A stretch of 64,000 bases of DNA. It comes from Ampullaceana balthica. Lineage: Eukaryota; Mollusca; Gastropoda; Lymnaeidae. Every line of letters starts with the position of its first letter. Positions within the stretch are counted from its first letter, which is position 1. Positions 39,368-51,017 of the stretch are shown here, piece by piece. The notes under the pieces were generated by a model. The model saw only the letters and a list, made by a program, of their open reading frames with translations, ran no database searches and was not told where the DNA came from. A program made the position numbers and the translations under genes. The stretch is taken from NCBI GenBank assembly GCA_944989445.1, contig CALYLW010000552.1:443565-507564 (forward strand), in the 5' to 3' direction.

Positions 39368-41167
39368 TTTTAAAATTTTCCATTGCTTGAATTTTTCGTC
39401 AAAATTGATCATGTTATCCTACCTAATGGAACAAAAACAGAAGAGAACAATACCTGCAGGAATTAATATCCCGAAATTCATTGGGACATAATTTTTTAAA
39501 ATAATTTTTAATTGTAGCTTGATCCGAAAATCCTGGTTTGTTGCTGACATTGATCATTTGCATCAGTATTTAATTTTTTGTCAACATAAAGGAAATAATG
39601 AAGTGTTTAAAATATCTCGTAGAAATGGCCATTAAATAATTAATATATTGTTGAGAGATTTATGAAGCCAGTATGAAAGTAAACATATCTTATGCCTTGT
39701 TATATCTGTACATTAAAAGTTGTATCTGACAATGATCTCAATTTCTATTGTTTTTAATATTTGGTAGTAGAAGTTAACATAAATTTTCCACACAAAAAAA
39801 CACATACAAGAGATGAGATGCTCTAGTTTTTAATAGAAACTTATGTTAAAATCTAGGTTAAAGTTTTATATAATTTAGCCTCTGTAAAAAAAGAATGTTT
39901 AATTATTTTTTTTAAACATAGGGACATCATTAATTTGAGTCTGCTGAAAAATTATGTTTATTCTTTCAAAGTGTTAGAATATTTTGAAATTATAGGACAC
40001 ATTATTGATCTGATCTGCATCCAAACAGGTTGCCAAAGCAGCCTTTTAAAACTGCTGTATTCTTAGCCCCATAGAAGGTTCGATTCTAAGAGATTATAAT
40101 GTTTAAAAGCCATACCAGTGCCATTAAAACCACATCCTCAGTAATGACACGAGAATGTTAAAGATCTTCTTATGATTTCCTGCATTCATATTAGCATATT
40201 TTTTCTATGGTTGTGGTGAGGCTGAAGTTATTAATGTTTGTATGATAACTGGATTAATTTTATTTAAGGCAGAACACTTGAGCTTATTTTTAATCATTAT
40301 TTAGATTTACTTTACTCAAAACATTTCATTAAAAATTGATGAAAAAAACCTCATTTTAAAAACAGTCAATTTACAAAAAATGTTTATTTCAATAGACTGG
40401 ACTTTTTCATGGGTTCTTATAATACTAATACTACCAATGAAATAATGTATTACATAGGTTCCAGCTTATTAAGTTACCTATGTTATTTTTAAAATTTTCT
40501 TTCCTTCTCAAGTGCATTTAGTTTCTACCCTTCAATGACCCTTTAATAAAATTCCAATAGACAAAATATTTGTTACAATTTTATTATATTTTTATTGAAA
40601 TACTTTGATATTTTACTTGGTAGTATTTTTATAATGTATAAGTGGAAGTGACTCTGACTGCTCAAATCACGGGTACCCCATAAACCACTAACAAGTGACC
40701 TAAATACATGTACTTGTATTTAAGAAATTTAACAAAATAAAATTAAGAATACATATTTTGAGAGCCACTTAATTGTGCCATTGGTATTTGTGTTGGAGAG
40801 ATGTTGACAAAGTTTGGTTGTATTTCCAAACCGCGATAATTCTTATTAATGTCTTTCAACATGAGAGAGTAAGGCAATATCCATTTCAACATATTAATTT
40901 AAAAAAGACTTAAAGAAGTCATTCATTGAAATCATTTGTAACTTTTAATTCTGCCTTTTATGGCTTTTTTAAAAATACTTTAATATATATATATTTTTTT
41001 TATATTTTTTTTTGGGGGGGGGGCACATTGAGAAAAATAGTTTGGTCTGCTGCATGTTGTTAATGAAAATTGCAATGCTTGCCAAGTCAGACTAAATTCT
41101 CCCGTTTCTAATGGAAAAAGTATAATTGTAAAGAAAAACAAAAAGTATGAGGAAAGTAGCAGTTTTT
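39368..41167 (+). other. ZNG1 3' untranslated and intergenic DNA
   Basis: No coding region. Possible polyadenylation signals include ATTAAA near 39712 and AATAAA at 40545-40550; which is used cannot be told. An AT stretch with a G run lies at 40981-41023. Confidence 0.4.
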
Positions 41168-42148
41168 CTAATTTTGAGTGGTAGCATAAGTCACCTCCCC
41201 GCCCGTACCACTAAAATTCATTGCATTATCGTTGACACCACTGTGGACATGACCTTGACGCCAGTTATCAAACCCCAGCGAGAAGACATGAGCCCCACTG
41301 CTGCCTGGACATGTGCATGCTGTGTACAAGCACTTGGTATATTTTACGTTACCCCGCCCTTCCCTCACAGTGTATCTGTCTTTCCATTGCCCGAAGGAAA
41401 TCTGCTTGCTAAGACCGTGAGGGTGGGATATGATGAAACATATTTTGTCAACTTTCCCAGACCTGCTTAATTTCTTGATGACCTTGTTCCTTGGTACATC
41501 TCTGTATTTCAAGATGGCGTCCAGACGATCAAATATGGACAAATCACACGTCGCGCATTCCATCTCACAATAGTCGTCCGCAACGTTTGCAGTTTTCACT
41601 CTCAATCCATAAAGATAAACAGCTGGGCTGTCTTCGCTGTCGTAGAACAACCTGCAAGTTGTTTTTGTCGCCTCCAGGTTATTAAAAACCACATGTGTGG
41701 CCGTGAGTACAGTCACCTGTGCCCACACCTTGCTGGGAGTACCCGAACGTCGACACCTGGGACATGGACACTTCCTCCAACATTTATTTACACGTGTCAC
41801 CCTTCCAGTCCCCAACCTGATTCCATTCGTTTCTCTTGTGACATGCATTGGGTATTTTTTAGTTGTCTGTGGCCAAAACTCAGGTCTTTCACGACTGATT
41901 ACTGTACTTTTAATTTGTAAAGTCAAGCCAGCTGTAAGCTTGATCAAATAAAAGAGATCGAAGTCGTCCTGATAACCCGGAGGCATGTGTTTTAATCTAA
42001 ATTCGTTAACAGGAATAAAATTTTTGTGGCCTGGGTTTTTCTTGCAGTGCCTCAATGTTAGCCTTTGAATTACACCCTCCCTGCAGATTTCTTGGTATTC
42101 ATGAATACCTGTAACATCAAATAAAGTCACACTTTCATCTTTAAGCAC
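41168..42148 (-). CDS. S1 (trypsin-like) protease-like protein, single exon
   Basis: A 326-codon open frame begins at GTG here; no ATG lies upstream in frame before a stop, so it may be the last exon of a spliced gene or use a non-ATG or downstream start. Features resembling the S1 fold: VLTATHVVFNN with His152 in the TAxH setting; a DDYCEMECATCD stretch (191-202) that could carry the Asp; and CPGSSGAHVF with Ser284 in a GSSGA version of the classic GDSGG. SHPHGLSKQ (241-249) and HVHSG (301-305) are further conserved-looking blocks. A Cys cluster CWRKCPCPRC (123-132) could bind metal. No signal peptide is seen, unlike secreted trypsins. I recall similar uncharacterised multicopy proteins in gastropods, but this needs a search. 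Function unknown. Confidence 0.65.
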   Translation of the reverse strand: MLKDESVTLFDVTGIHEYQEICREGVIQRLTLRHCKKNPGHKNFIPVNEFRLKHMPPGYQDDFDLFYLIKLTAGLTLQIKSTVISRERPEFWPQTTKKYPMHVTRETNGIRLGTGRVTRVNKCWRKCPCPRCRRSGTPSKVWAQVTVLTATHVVFNNLEATKTTCRLFYDSEDSPAVYLYGLRVKTANVADDYCEMECATCDLSIFDRLDAILKYRDVPRNKVIKKLSRSGKVDKICFIISHPHGLSKQISFGQWKDRYTVREGRGNVKYTKCLYTACTCPGSSGAHVFSLGFDNWRQGHVHSGVNDNAMNFSGTGGEVTYATTQN

Positions 42149-42959
42149 CGGTTGTAAAACTAATTGACTTTAATATAATTGAAATTTCAACAACAATAAA
42201 ATGTTTTCAGTATGTCACATAAATATAAATATAAGAATTTTTTTTTAAAGATACCATAAACAAACTTTGCTGCTTTTGTATCGCCATTTCTTTCTTCTCT
42301 CTGAAATGATCCCTTTCGTTGTAGCCCTTTTCGTGTGGTACGTTTCAACCGTGCATGCCGCTTCACGACACGGCCTGCTAAGGTGCTGCATGAGGTTCGT
42401 TTAAGTCTGGCAGTGTCGACCTTGGCTCTACCGCGTGCCGTTTCCTATTGGCTATTAATTAAGGGCGGTAGTTTATTTTTTCTGCCTTGCTGGATGAGAA
42501 GAAATTTACACGTGACGGTAAGATTGAATGTGTATATTCTCGTTGCACAACTATTTCCATAATAACTTTTTTTTAAAAAAAATTTATCACACTATCACAC
42601 GAAAAAAAATCTTAGAGGCAAAAATGAATTTTTTTAATGACTATAAAAATATACTGATACATAAATTTACTTAATTTTACAATTTTACTAAAGATTTTGC
42701 TCACTGATAGCCGGTAGGAAGCATCCAAAAGAGTTCACAATAGATGTCTGGGGTTGTCCTCGGCTCAATGGGCGTTGCACACCTGAAGGACCTTTAGAAA
42801 GTGAAAATATAAATAATTTCGTTGGGTTGAATTCCCATGTGACAAGTTATTATTAAAGTTAACATTTCATAGATTAAATGACACTATGAAAAGCTGTTTG
42901 TTTTGTTTTTCACAAGCATCAAAGAGTGAAATACAATTTGGTGTCTAATAATCTCAGAA
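42149..42959. other. No gene recognised
   Basis: The block 42300-42520 is more GC-rich than its neighbours and could hold the promoter of the minus-strand S1-like gene. No specific motif was identified. The plus ORF at 42335-42562 is unsupported. Confidence 0.35.
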
Positions 42960-43330
42960 AAAGATCTGTCAAGAGCGTGTAAAATTGAATGCGGGTTTAA
43001 GGCCTTAAACATTTACGAAAATAAGATTTAGGGCCCTTGGTTCTGATGGAATGGATATTAAGAGTTTAATGCTTGTAGTATTTTAATATGGGCCATCAAG
43101 TTTTTATACCAGGTGTCAAGTTTCATCCATTTACACTGTAGCCCGAGTTTAAACTAATTTTATGGAGCTCATTTGGGGGAGGGTAGGGGGGAGACCCCAA
43201 TGAGTGGTAATTTAAAAAAATCAAATGCATGTTACCATATTTTGAGTGTACTCTACAACTTCTCAACGTTTCATGCTTCTACTTACACGGGAAGTTTGAG
43301 ACGTAGTAATGAGTGAGTGATTCAGTCAGG
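42960..43330. mobile_element. Diverged copy of the 6.2-7.6 kb element
   Basis: It contains TAGGGCCCTTGGTTC, then TAGTATTTTAATATGGGCC and ATCAAGTTTTTATACC. The same succession is at 7000-7040 (TAGTATTTTAATATAGGC, ACCAAGTTTTTGTG). No coding capacity. Confidence 0.55.
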
Positions 43331-43494
43331 GCTTTGTCTTTTATTATTATAGAATCTATAGATAGATAAATCTAGACATGAACTTTTAAATTCCACAAAT
43401 TACTCAAATCATCAAGATTCCTTTGACAAACGTTTTCTTTATTGGGGTGATTTTGTCTCATGGTTAAGTTTTATGGGTGTCATAGGGGCCGTCC

Positions 43495-43908
43495 ATAAAT
43501 AACGTCACGCAAATTTTGCCGATTTTCACCCCCCCCCCGTCACACGTCGTCACAAAAAGTTAGACCCCCCCCTCCAATATGACGTCACAAAGCTTTGCCC
43601 CCCCTCCCCATAAAAGCCATTTTTCTATTTGAAAATGAGCATGTCTTAAATTACTTATTTAGTTATGTATTTAGTGTAAGGCTGCTCTCTGATATCATAA
43701 CAAGCGTGAAGCCCATGTAAAACCTCAGTGAATAAATTGTAAACAATCAAATATTTAAGTGGAACTTTTATTTAAAGTTGCGAGTTTTGAGGTGACGTCA
43801 CATTTCTTAAACACCCCCTCCCCCTCGTTACACTTCGCCGCAAATGGTCGACCCCCCTCACCCCCCATTTTTAATTTAGGGGCGTGACAGTGACGTCATT
43901 TATGGGCG
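43495..43908. mobile_element. CRE-type TIR element, copy B
   Basis: The left end, GGGGCCGTCCATAAATAACG, and the right end, TGACGTCATTTATGGGCG, are inverted. Subterminal C-runs (left) with CACACGTCGTCACAAAAAG are typical of the family. Short and non-coding. Confidence 0.8.
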
Positions 43909-44186
43909 ATCTCTTTGTTTTTTGTAGCACATTGAATAATAATGGTTCTACCAACGCGTGGAATTTCTATATACGCTATTTACTAAAATACTAATTTTAT
44001 TTGAATATTTTTATATTCCTGTCATAAATCTTAACTAATTTTCCATAAAGTAGACGAATTCAAATTATTTACACATTACTTTCATTGTATCATTGTATAG
44101 GCTTAACATTTTTAATAAATAACCGTATTTTAATGAAAAAAATGTGTGCTACTTTAATGCAATAAAGACAAAATAAATTTAATTTT

Positions 44187-44300
44187 GGGGCTGACCATAA
44201 ATTACGTCAGCAAAATAGGGGGGGGGGAGGGGTCTGAAAATTTTTGACAATTGTTGACAAGGGGGAGTGGGGGAGGTCAAGAAAAGTTGACGTCAACAAT
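44187..44300. mobile_element. CRE-type TIR element, half copy
   Basis: Only a left end is clear: GGGGCTGACCATAAATTACG, then a G-run and GTTGACGTCAACAA. No matching right end was found. Confidence 0.5.
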
Positions 44301-44573
44301 GTTACTTTTAAAAGAAATTAATCACTTAAGAAAGGAAAATTAGACAGCGTTTGTAGTCCTGTGTTACACACTCGCCCAACCTTCAGTATTTTAATTGAAC
44401 TAACCTTATTCCTAATTTTTAAAAACCATGCCGTGCTTTAGAGACCCCACACAATAATAATATAGACACACGAGATGTTTACTGGTGACACTTATTTTTT
44501 CAAACTTGTTGCATGTTGGTCTGCTGTAAAGATTTATGTAAGTACACAGTCTACATTATATTATTTAAATGTC

Positions 44574-44577
<4 letters not shown>

Positions 44578-44647
<70 letters not shown>

Positions 44648-44687
44648 CAAAGTATGTCTCTGTGTGTGTGTGTGTGTGCGTGCGTGC

Positions 44688-44766
<79 letters not shown>

Positions 44767-44779
44767 CGCGCGCGCGCGC
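44578..44779. repeat. Compound (TA)n-(GT)n-(GC)n microsatellite
   Basis: TA repeats occupy 44578-44644. GT repeats with a few GC steps run 44660-44758, then pure (GC)n to 44779. All ORFs across it are by-products. Alternating purine-pyrimidine (GT)n-(GC)n is a classical Z-DNA-prone sequence. Confidence 0.98.
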
Positions 44780-44992
44780 ATGTCCTTTATAGCTGACTAA
44801 ACCATTGCTCGAACACGAAAGCAGTTCACTCAACCACGAACCTCGCCTTTATGTCTGATGGGACTGCTTGGCACTTCAAGGGGTACACGGAGTCTCAACA
44901 CGTACATTCCAGACATGGTTGCACACGGTCATACAGTGGCGTAGCTAGAACTTTTGCCGCCCGGGGCGGTCTGCAATTTGCCGCCCTTTTAT

Positions 44993-45389
44993 GGGCCGTC
45001 CATAAATGACGTCACGCACCTGGGGGGGGGGAGTCACACGTTTGTGACGATGTGTGACGAGGGAGGGGGTGCTTAAGAAATGTGACGTCACGTCAAAACG
45101 CGCAACTTTAAATAAATGTCCACTGAAATATTTGATTACTGACTCTTTATTTAATGACGTTTATGTAAAACGCGTGTTACGATGTTAGAATGCAGCGTTA
45201 CACTAAAAACATACTTAAATGGCAAAAATTTAATTTGAAACATGCTCATTTTCAAACAGAAATACGGCTTTTATGGGGGGAGGGGCAAAGCTTTTTTTTA
45301 CGTCTTATTGAAGAAGGGGTCTAAGTTTTTGTGACGACGTGTGACGTGAAAAATTAGCCAAAATAGCGTGACGTCATTTATGGACGGCC
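44993..45389. mobile_element. CRE-type TIR element, copy D
   Basis: The ends GGGCCGTCCATAAATGACG and CGTCATTTATGGACGGCC are inverted, and both carry TGACGTCA. The interior repeats the family pattern: a G-run, GTGTGACGAGGG, an AT-rich centre with TACACTAAAAACATACTTAAA, and ACGGCTTTTATGGGG. Confidence 0.9.
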
Positions 45390-45769
45390 ACTAAGTGGAT
45401 TATATAATGGTTTTTAAAAATTAATAAATATGAATAAATAATTGTAATTGAAACGAAGTAGAGGTGGGGAACATGTTTACCATTGCATGCCATATTTATG
45501 TAAGCAGTAATAAAAGAGGCCGCATAAGATTATATACCTATAAATACACATTTATAAAAATACAAGATACTTTTTTAAAGGCCACAAGAAAGTTAAGAAT
45601 GTCCCCCCCCCCTCTGCCCCCCATGAGACACATCATATTCCAAATTTACACTCCAAAAAAACATTACCAATTACTATTCTTTTATTTTGTATTTATTAAT
45701 AAATCATTTTTTTTTAACAAACAAAGAAATGGTATACATTAGTATACATTTACTTTCCTAACATTCATA

Positions 45770-46140
45770 ATAGAAAAATCGTGTATTATGCTATCAAAAT
45801 TAAAACTATTTGTAATATCTTGTTGTATGGACAGTATTGCAAGATTTTGTTGTCTTTAATCGCTCATTGTGGAACGAAGATAATTTTTCATCAACTTCAG
45901 TTTGGAGAAGCTCCTTACACAACTAGCCACACTGATAGCAATAGTTGAAAAAATTCATAGCAAAAGTACAATGTTGGTTACAGAATTTTCCAAGCTATAC
46001 TGTTGAATAAATTTTAATAGATCAAGGGTGCCTTTTCCCCCGTTTTTCGAACATAATGCCTCTTCTTGTAGTGTAGGTACAACCATAAAATCCTGGATCC
46101 TTTTTCTTTCCATATTGAACTGTTCTTTATCAATGTCAAT
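45770..46140 (-). pseudogene. hAT transposase C-terminal relic (zf-MYM1-like)
   Basis: The minus reading gives LQEEALCSKNGGKGTLDLL, then SVASCVRSFSKLKLMKNYLR, STMSD, and FNFDSIIHDF. This is the hAT C-terminal dimerisation motif as found in TTF-finger/zf-MYM1-like transposases, whose usual core is ERSFSKLKLIKNYLRSTM. There are at least two stops. The N-terminal half is absent. Confidence 0.85.
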
Positions 46141-46143
46141 AAA

Positions 46144-46240
46144 GTAGTGCTGTTATCGATTAATTTAAATTTAATCGTTAACTTTTGAAAAATTATCGAT
46201 TAATTAATCTATAATTTCGATTAAACCCAAAAAATAGAAA
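46144..46240. mobile_element. hAT terminus (TTAACGATTA family)
   Basis: GTGCTGTTATCGATTAATTT, followed by TTAATCGTTAACTTTTGAAA and ATCGATTAATTAAT, closely follows the left end of the element at 56103. It lies between two transposase relics and marks a deletion-rearranged copy. Confidence 0.7.
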
Positions 46241-46328
46241 TTTATGACGTCATTAAACTGAATATTTCTCACGGACATTGAAAATTAAAAATATTTTGAA
46301 CTCAATTTTATGACAATGTGTTGTTACT

Positions 46329-46517
46329 TCATTTGTGATGAAGATGGTACGTCAGCGATGTATTTGATCCTTTACAAGAGAATTGTTTATGGTAGTGAAC
46401 ACAGTAAACTTTTTCACCAACTTTGACTTTGCCATCCGCAGTTAGCTTAAAAACAAAATTTTTGCTCAGCTTTTTAGTTATATGTTTGAATTTAACTGCG
46501 CTGATGCTGTCAGCCAT
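46329..46517 (-). pseudogene. hAT N-terminal BED-finger relic (ZBED-like)
   Basis: A 62-residue reading starts MADSISAVKF. A BED-like finger follows: VYCVHYHKQFSCKGSNTSL, then TYHLHHK. The expected second Cys (CxxC) is Tyr here, so the finger is damaged. The frame ends soon after. It is adjacent to a TTAACGATTA-type hAT terminus, so it probably belongs to that element. Confidence 0.7.
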
Positions 46518-46529
46518 TTTTTAGTTTAC

Positions 46530-46690
46530 GTCTGCCGGTGTTGCAAAATAAATCCTCCCCCATACAGAGTCTCCCCCGGAGACTCTGTTTTAAAACAAAT
46601 CCTCCGGGGGGAGAAAATGTTTTCCTCCCGATTAAAATAATTTCGCCCCTACCCTGTAAAATATTGTCTCCCCCAAAATAAATTCGCCCC
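46530..46690. repeat. Dispersed repeat built on GGGGGAGACTTTATTTT phrases
   Basis: It contains CAGAGTCTCCCCCGGAGAC and TCTCCCCCAAAATAAATTCG, each flanked by A-rich DNA. The same phrases, inverted, recur at 50890-51016. Several short palindromes are present (GAGTCTCCCCCGGAGACTC). Confidence 0.6.
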
Positions 46691-46763
46691 CATCATACTT
46701 TCGATATAAAACAAAGAGATCATTATAAAATCAAAAGAATAAAGAATACTTACTTGTGTATTG

Positions 46764-47418
46764 CTGTAATATTCACACATGTTTAATGTAATACTATTTA
46801 TGGTAGTGCAGTAGATATAGAGAGATAAGAGGGGGTGCGGTCCATACCGTTTGACACCTTTCAGGGGTGTGACATAATATTCACACGTGTTTACTGTAAT
46901 ACTATTTATTGTAGTGGAGTTGAAATAGAGAGATAAGAGGGGGGTGCGGACCATACCGTTTGACACCTCTCAGGGGCGTGACATAATATTCACACGTGTT
47001 TACTGTAATACTATTTATTGTAGTGGCGTAGAAATAGAGAGATAAGAGGGGGGTGCGGACCATACCGTTTGACACCTCTCAGGGGTGTGACATAATATTC
47101 ACACGTGTTTACTGTAATACTATTTATTGTAGTGGCGTAGAAATAGAGAGATAAGAGGGGGTGTGGACCATACCGTTTGACACCTCTCATGGGCGTGACA
47201 TAATACTCACAGATGTTTACTGTAATACTACTTATTGTAGTGGCGTAGAAATAGAGAGATAAGAGGGGGTTGTGGACCATACCATTTGACACCTCTCAGG
47301 GGCGTGACATAATATTCACACATGTTTACTGTAATACTATTTATGGTAGTGGCGTAGATATAGAGAGATAAGAGGGGGGAGCGGACGATACCATTTGACA
47401 CTTCTCAGGGGCGTGATA
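46764..47418. repeat. 109-bp tandem repeat, 6 copies
   Basis: The spacing between TCACACGTGTTTACTGTAA anchors is 108, 109, 109, 108 and 109 bp. Each unit also holds GAGAGATAAGAGGGG and CCATACCGTTTGACACC. Minus-strand ORFs (MSNGMV...) only echo the repeat. Copies are about 90 percent alike by eye. Confidence 0.95.
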
Positions 47419-48841
47419 TAATTTGAAAAATTATTTAATTACTTGATTTTTTTCCGCTGTACAAATTGACGCACAGGCAGTTTTGGGGTGTAAATAGCAG
47501 TTGTTTTGTTTCATAAAGCAAGGATTATGTCTTTATAGGCATGGGTTTGTGTTGTTACTATAAATAGTAAGTTTGTACAACGTCGGGTGTTCAGACGATG
47601 AGAAGGTTTCTTAATATCTAGAGTCGGGGGGAAAGGGTGGGAGTGACCCAATTAAGTAACCGCACTGAGGGAACAAAAATCGGGCTACGACACTGACCTG
47701 TTTAACTTCTGACCTGATTATAAAGTCTTTTTTAAAAAAAACTCTGTGGTCTATGCATTGTTATTGTGAGACGCAGAGGCGAGGCGTCAATGGAGGTGGG
47801 GGGGGGTACTGGTGGTGCTGACTGCACTAGCTGACACTATCACAAGGGGTAAAACAAAATCTAAAATTAAGTTTGTTCCCGTTATTTGGCACTAGAAGAC
47901 TCGGAGGAGGACTATGGGTTTAGTCGTGAGGGGGTGACATATTGAGCTTATATACATATATAGTATGTATATATAATATATATATATATATTTATTTATG
48001 TGTGTGTGTGTGTGTGTAGTGTGTGTGTTAGATATTACAAATGCTTTGTACGGAATAAATGTGATTTCAGTTTCAGTTACTTTTATTTAGTCAAAAGTTT
48101 GCGTACACACACAGACATAGATTTTTAAAATTAAATTATTTTGTAAACATTCAGAAATACAGCGCAATTATTGAACCTTATTTTCATAACATCACCATGC
48201 ACGAATAGATTATCTCATATCACGATTGTGAAATTATCTTTTACTGTACACGTGTATTATTTTTCTTTATGAATTTGAATTTTTAAATGCCATAACAGTT
48301 TTAAATACAACGAATATATTAAAATTTCAAAGCATTTTACACATGTTACAAAAAATTTAGACGTTGGCTCCAATATTCATGACTAACATTAAATTTTCTG
48401 CCTATAATTTATACCGCCCCTTTCTAGAGTGTCTAAACTAATTATGACATTATGGACTGGACAGCCCAATCTAGAGTTGTGTCCATAAGAGAAAAAATAA
48501 TTAAGAAAATTGTATCTATCCGTTAACATATTTTACAAAGTCTTTAAATGGTACTTTGATTTTACTATTTATATTGCTAGATATTCTAAAATATTAGAAA
48601 GCTTTAGGAGATATAAAAAAAAAGAGTATTAACACAAGAGAATCACAACTACAGGTTATTATCTTCATTTTAGTAGGTATAAAATACTTCGAGGATAACA
48701 ATTAAGCTACAATTGCAAATCGCATAGTGAGAAAAGATTCTTTTAAAAAAAATGATCAATACTTTCATTACAAAAACTAGTACATGTATTGCAAAATTTA
48801 TCTTTCAAATATTAAAAAAAGATTATTAAACAAAATATTAA
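47419..48841. other. No gene recognised
   Basis: AT-rich DNA with a short (TA)n-(GT)n tract at 47955-48030. A G-run lies at 47797-47806. No conserved reading was found. Confidence 0.5.
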
Positions 48842-49444
48842 ACATACATGCATACATACATAACATACATACATGCATACATGCATACATACATACATAC
48901 ATACATACATACATACATACATACATACATACATACATACATACATACATACATACATACATACATACATACATACATACATACATACATACATACATAC
49001 ATACATACATACATACATACATACATACATACATACATACATACATACATACATACATACATACATACATACATACATACATACATACATACATACATAC
49101 ATACATACATACATACATACATACATACATACATACATACATACATACATACATACATACATACATACATACATACATACATACATACATACATACATAC
49201 ATACATACATACATACATACATACATACATACATACATACATACATACATACATACATACATACATACATACAAACATACATACATACATACATACATAC
49301 ATACATACATACATACATACATACATACATACATACATACATACATACATAACATACATACATACATACATACATACATACATACATACATACATACATA
49401 CATACATACATACATACATACATACATACATAAACATACATACA

Positions 49445-49475
<31 letters not shown>

Positions 49476-49812
49476 CATACATACATACATACATACATAC
49501 ATACATACATACATACATACATACATACATACATACATACATACATACATACATACATACATACATACATACATACATACATACATACATACATACATAC
49601 ATACATACATACATACATACATACATACATACATACATACATACATACATACATACATACATACATACATACATACATACACACATACATACATACACAC
49701 ATACATACATACATACATACATACATACATACATACATACATACATACATACATACATACATACATACATACATACATACATAAATTCATACATACACAC
49801 ATACACACTCAT
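48842..49812. repeat. (CATA)n microsatellite, about 970 bp
   Basis: Nearly pure CATA tetranucleotides, roughly 240 copies. There are only a few interruptions (TAACATA near 49350, TAAACATA near 49432, TTACATA near 49445, ACACAT near 49680-49700). Every frame on both strands stays open, so the 159-353 aa ORFs here are not genes. Confidence 0.99.
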
Positions 49813-49875
49813 ATAAATTACTCCCTAATGCCTCCCTTTGCGTGATTATTACATTATAATAACTCATTAGACTAC

Positions 49876-50087
49876 AGGTGACCAGACCCTTAGTAATTGA
49901 GAGCCGTTTTAAAATATTTAAAAATTGTTGAGAGTTGCATTAAAGCATTATGAGTCATAAAACCTGGCTTGGAAATCTTTCAGTAATACTTTTATTATAT
50001 CTTTCATAAATTGCACGCGAGCCGCAATGTGAACACAGAAGAGCCGCATGCGGCTCGCGAACCGCGGTTTGACCACCGTTGCTTAGA
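49876..50087. mobile_element. hAT-type MITE
   Basis: The left end CAGGTGACCAGACC and the right end GGTTTGACCACCGTTG are imperfectly inverted. The right half contains GAGCCGCATGCGGCTCGCG, also seen at 56995-57020 inside the larger hAT. The possible target duplication, ATTAGACT and CTTAGAAC, is degraded. Confidence 0.6.
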
Positions 50088-50889
50088 ACGTGAAGGTTTC
50101 CTAAGTAGACTTCTTCATACCTCAGCTAACTATGACTCGATAGACAACTTAAATGGCCAATACGTGCCCACCTTGAAGCAATCTATCTACTAAGACATAT
50201 AGCTAGTCTTTACCCGCTCAACAAAAGATGCTTCATGTTCTCCTGTCGCATTTCATCAATAAACAAGCCCACCTCTGTGTTACCCCTTAAGTCTCCAGGA
50301 TTCTAACATTCCGTAAGGTCATTGACCTTATGCCTAACTAATTCAGCGGCACGCCTAAACGGGAATCTCAAGCTAACTAAGCGCCTCATCTCAACCCAGA
50401 TCTCCACAACACTTTGATCTGGGTTATATTGTGAATTTAACGCAATGGGTATCACCAACCCTAGCTAAGACACTGATTGTTAAATTTTCTCCAGTAACTT
50501 TAGTAAACGCTACCGATAATAGACAGTAATAATGTTTTTGAATTATTTTAATGCACACATAGAAATCGGTAATTTCGTTTAGGTCCTTAACACATGATCT
50601 ACCCACAAACGTAAAGAGTGAATTCTTGTTCCAAAATATCGGTGTCACGTTCTCGTATTACTTGATCATCTTTGTATTTCAGTTCATTTGTCTGATATTC
50701 TTTTAAATAACTCTGGGCAATTAACCTACTCTAAATATGTGTCTATACGGGCATACACCCACTTAGCCCGCAAATTGCTACGCCCTTGACAAAGCTTAAG
50801 ATTGCTCAATTTCCAATAATCATACAGAAATGAATGTAGAACAAATACAAATTATGTTTTAAGTCATAAAGTTTAATAAAACAATTATT
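50088..50889. other. No gene recognised
   Basis: Mixed-composition DNA. The ORFs at 50011-50193 and 50424-50648 show no family motif. Confidence 0.45.
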
Positions 50890-51016
50890 TATAATTTCCA
50901 ATAATTAAGGGGAGGGTTTATTTTAACCCGGAGACTTCATTTTAAAACAAAGTCTCCGGGGGCGACTTTGTTTTAAAATAAACTCTCCGGGGGGAGACTT
51001 TATTTTGGGGGAGACT
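50890..51016. repeat. Dispersed GGGGAGACTTTATTTT repeat, second copy
   Basis: It holds GTCTCCGGGGGCGACTTTG, then AAACTCTCCGGGGGGAGAC and TTGGGGGAGACTTTATTTCG. It truncates the 3' end of the adjoining LINE. Confidence 0.65.
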
Positions 51017-51017
51017 T

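Larger units (their letters stand above)
44934..46140 (-). mobile_element. hAT element fragment, CAGTGGCGTAGC end
   Basis: The left terminus CAGTGGCGTAGCTAG is followed by CCGCCCGGGGCGG-type sequence. A CRE-type element (44993-45389) has inserted close to that end. A minus-strand hAT dimerisation-domain relic (45770-46140) lies at the far side. No right terminus was found. Whether terminus and relic belong to one element is inference. Confidence 0.5.

Noticed and set aside
41147..41951. Plus-strand ORFs over the S1-like gene
   Set aside because: They are shadows. The minus frame has the protease-like motifs and is the longest.
44513..44833. ORFs of IY, VC and HT repeats
   Set aside because: They come from the compound TA/GT/GC microsatellite.
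46649..47292. Repeated MSNGMV...LLSLYF ORFs as a gene family
   Set aside because: They echo the 109-bp satellite. The periodicity is of DNA, not protein.
48784..49845. Long ORFs of HTYI or VCMY repeats on both strands
   Set aside because: They translate the (CATA)n microsatellite in every frame.
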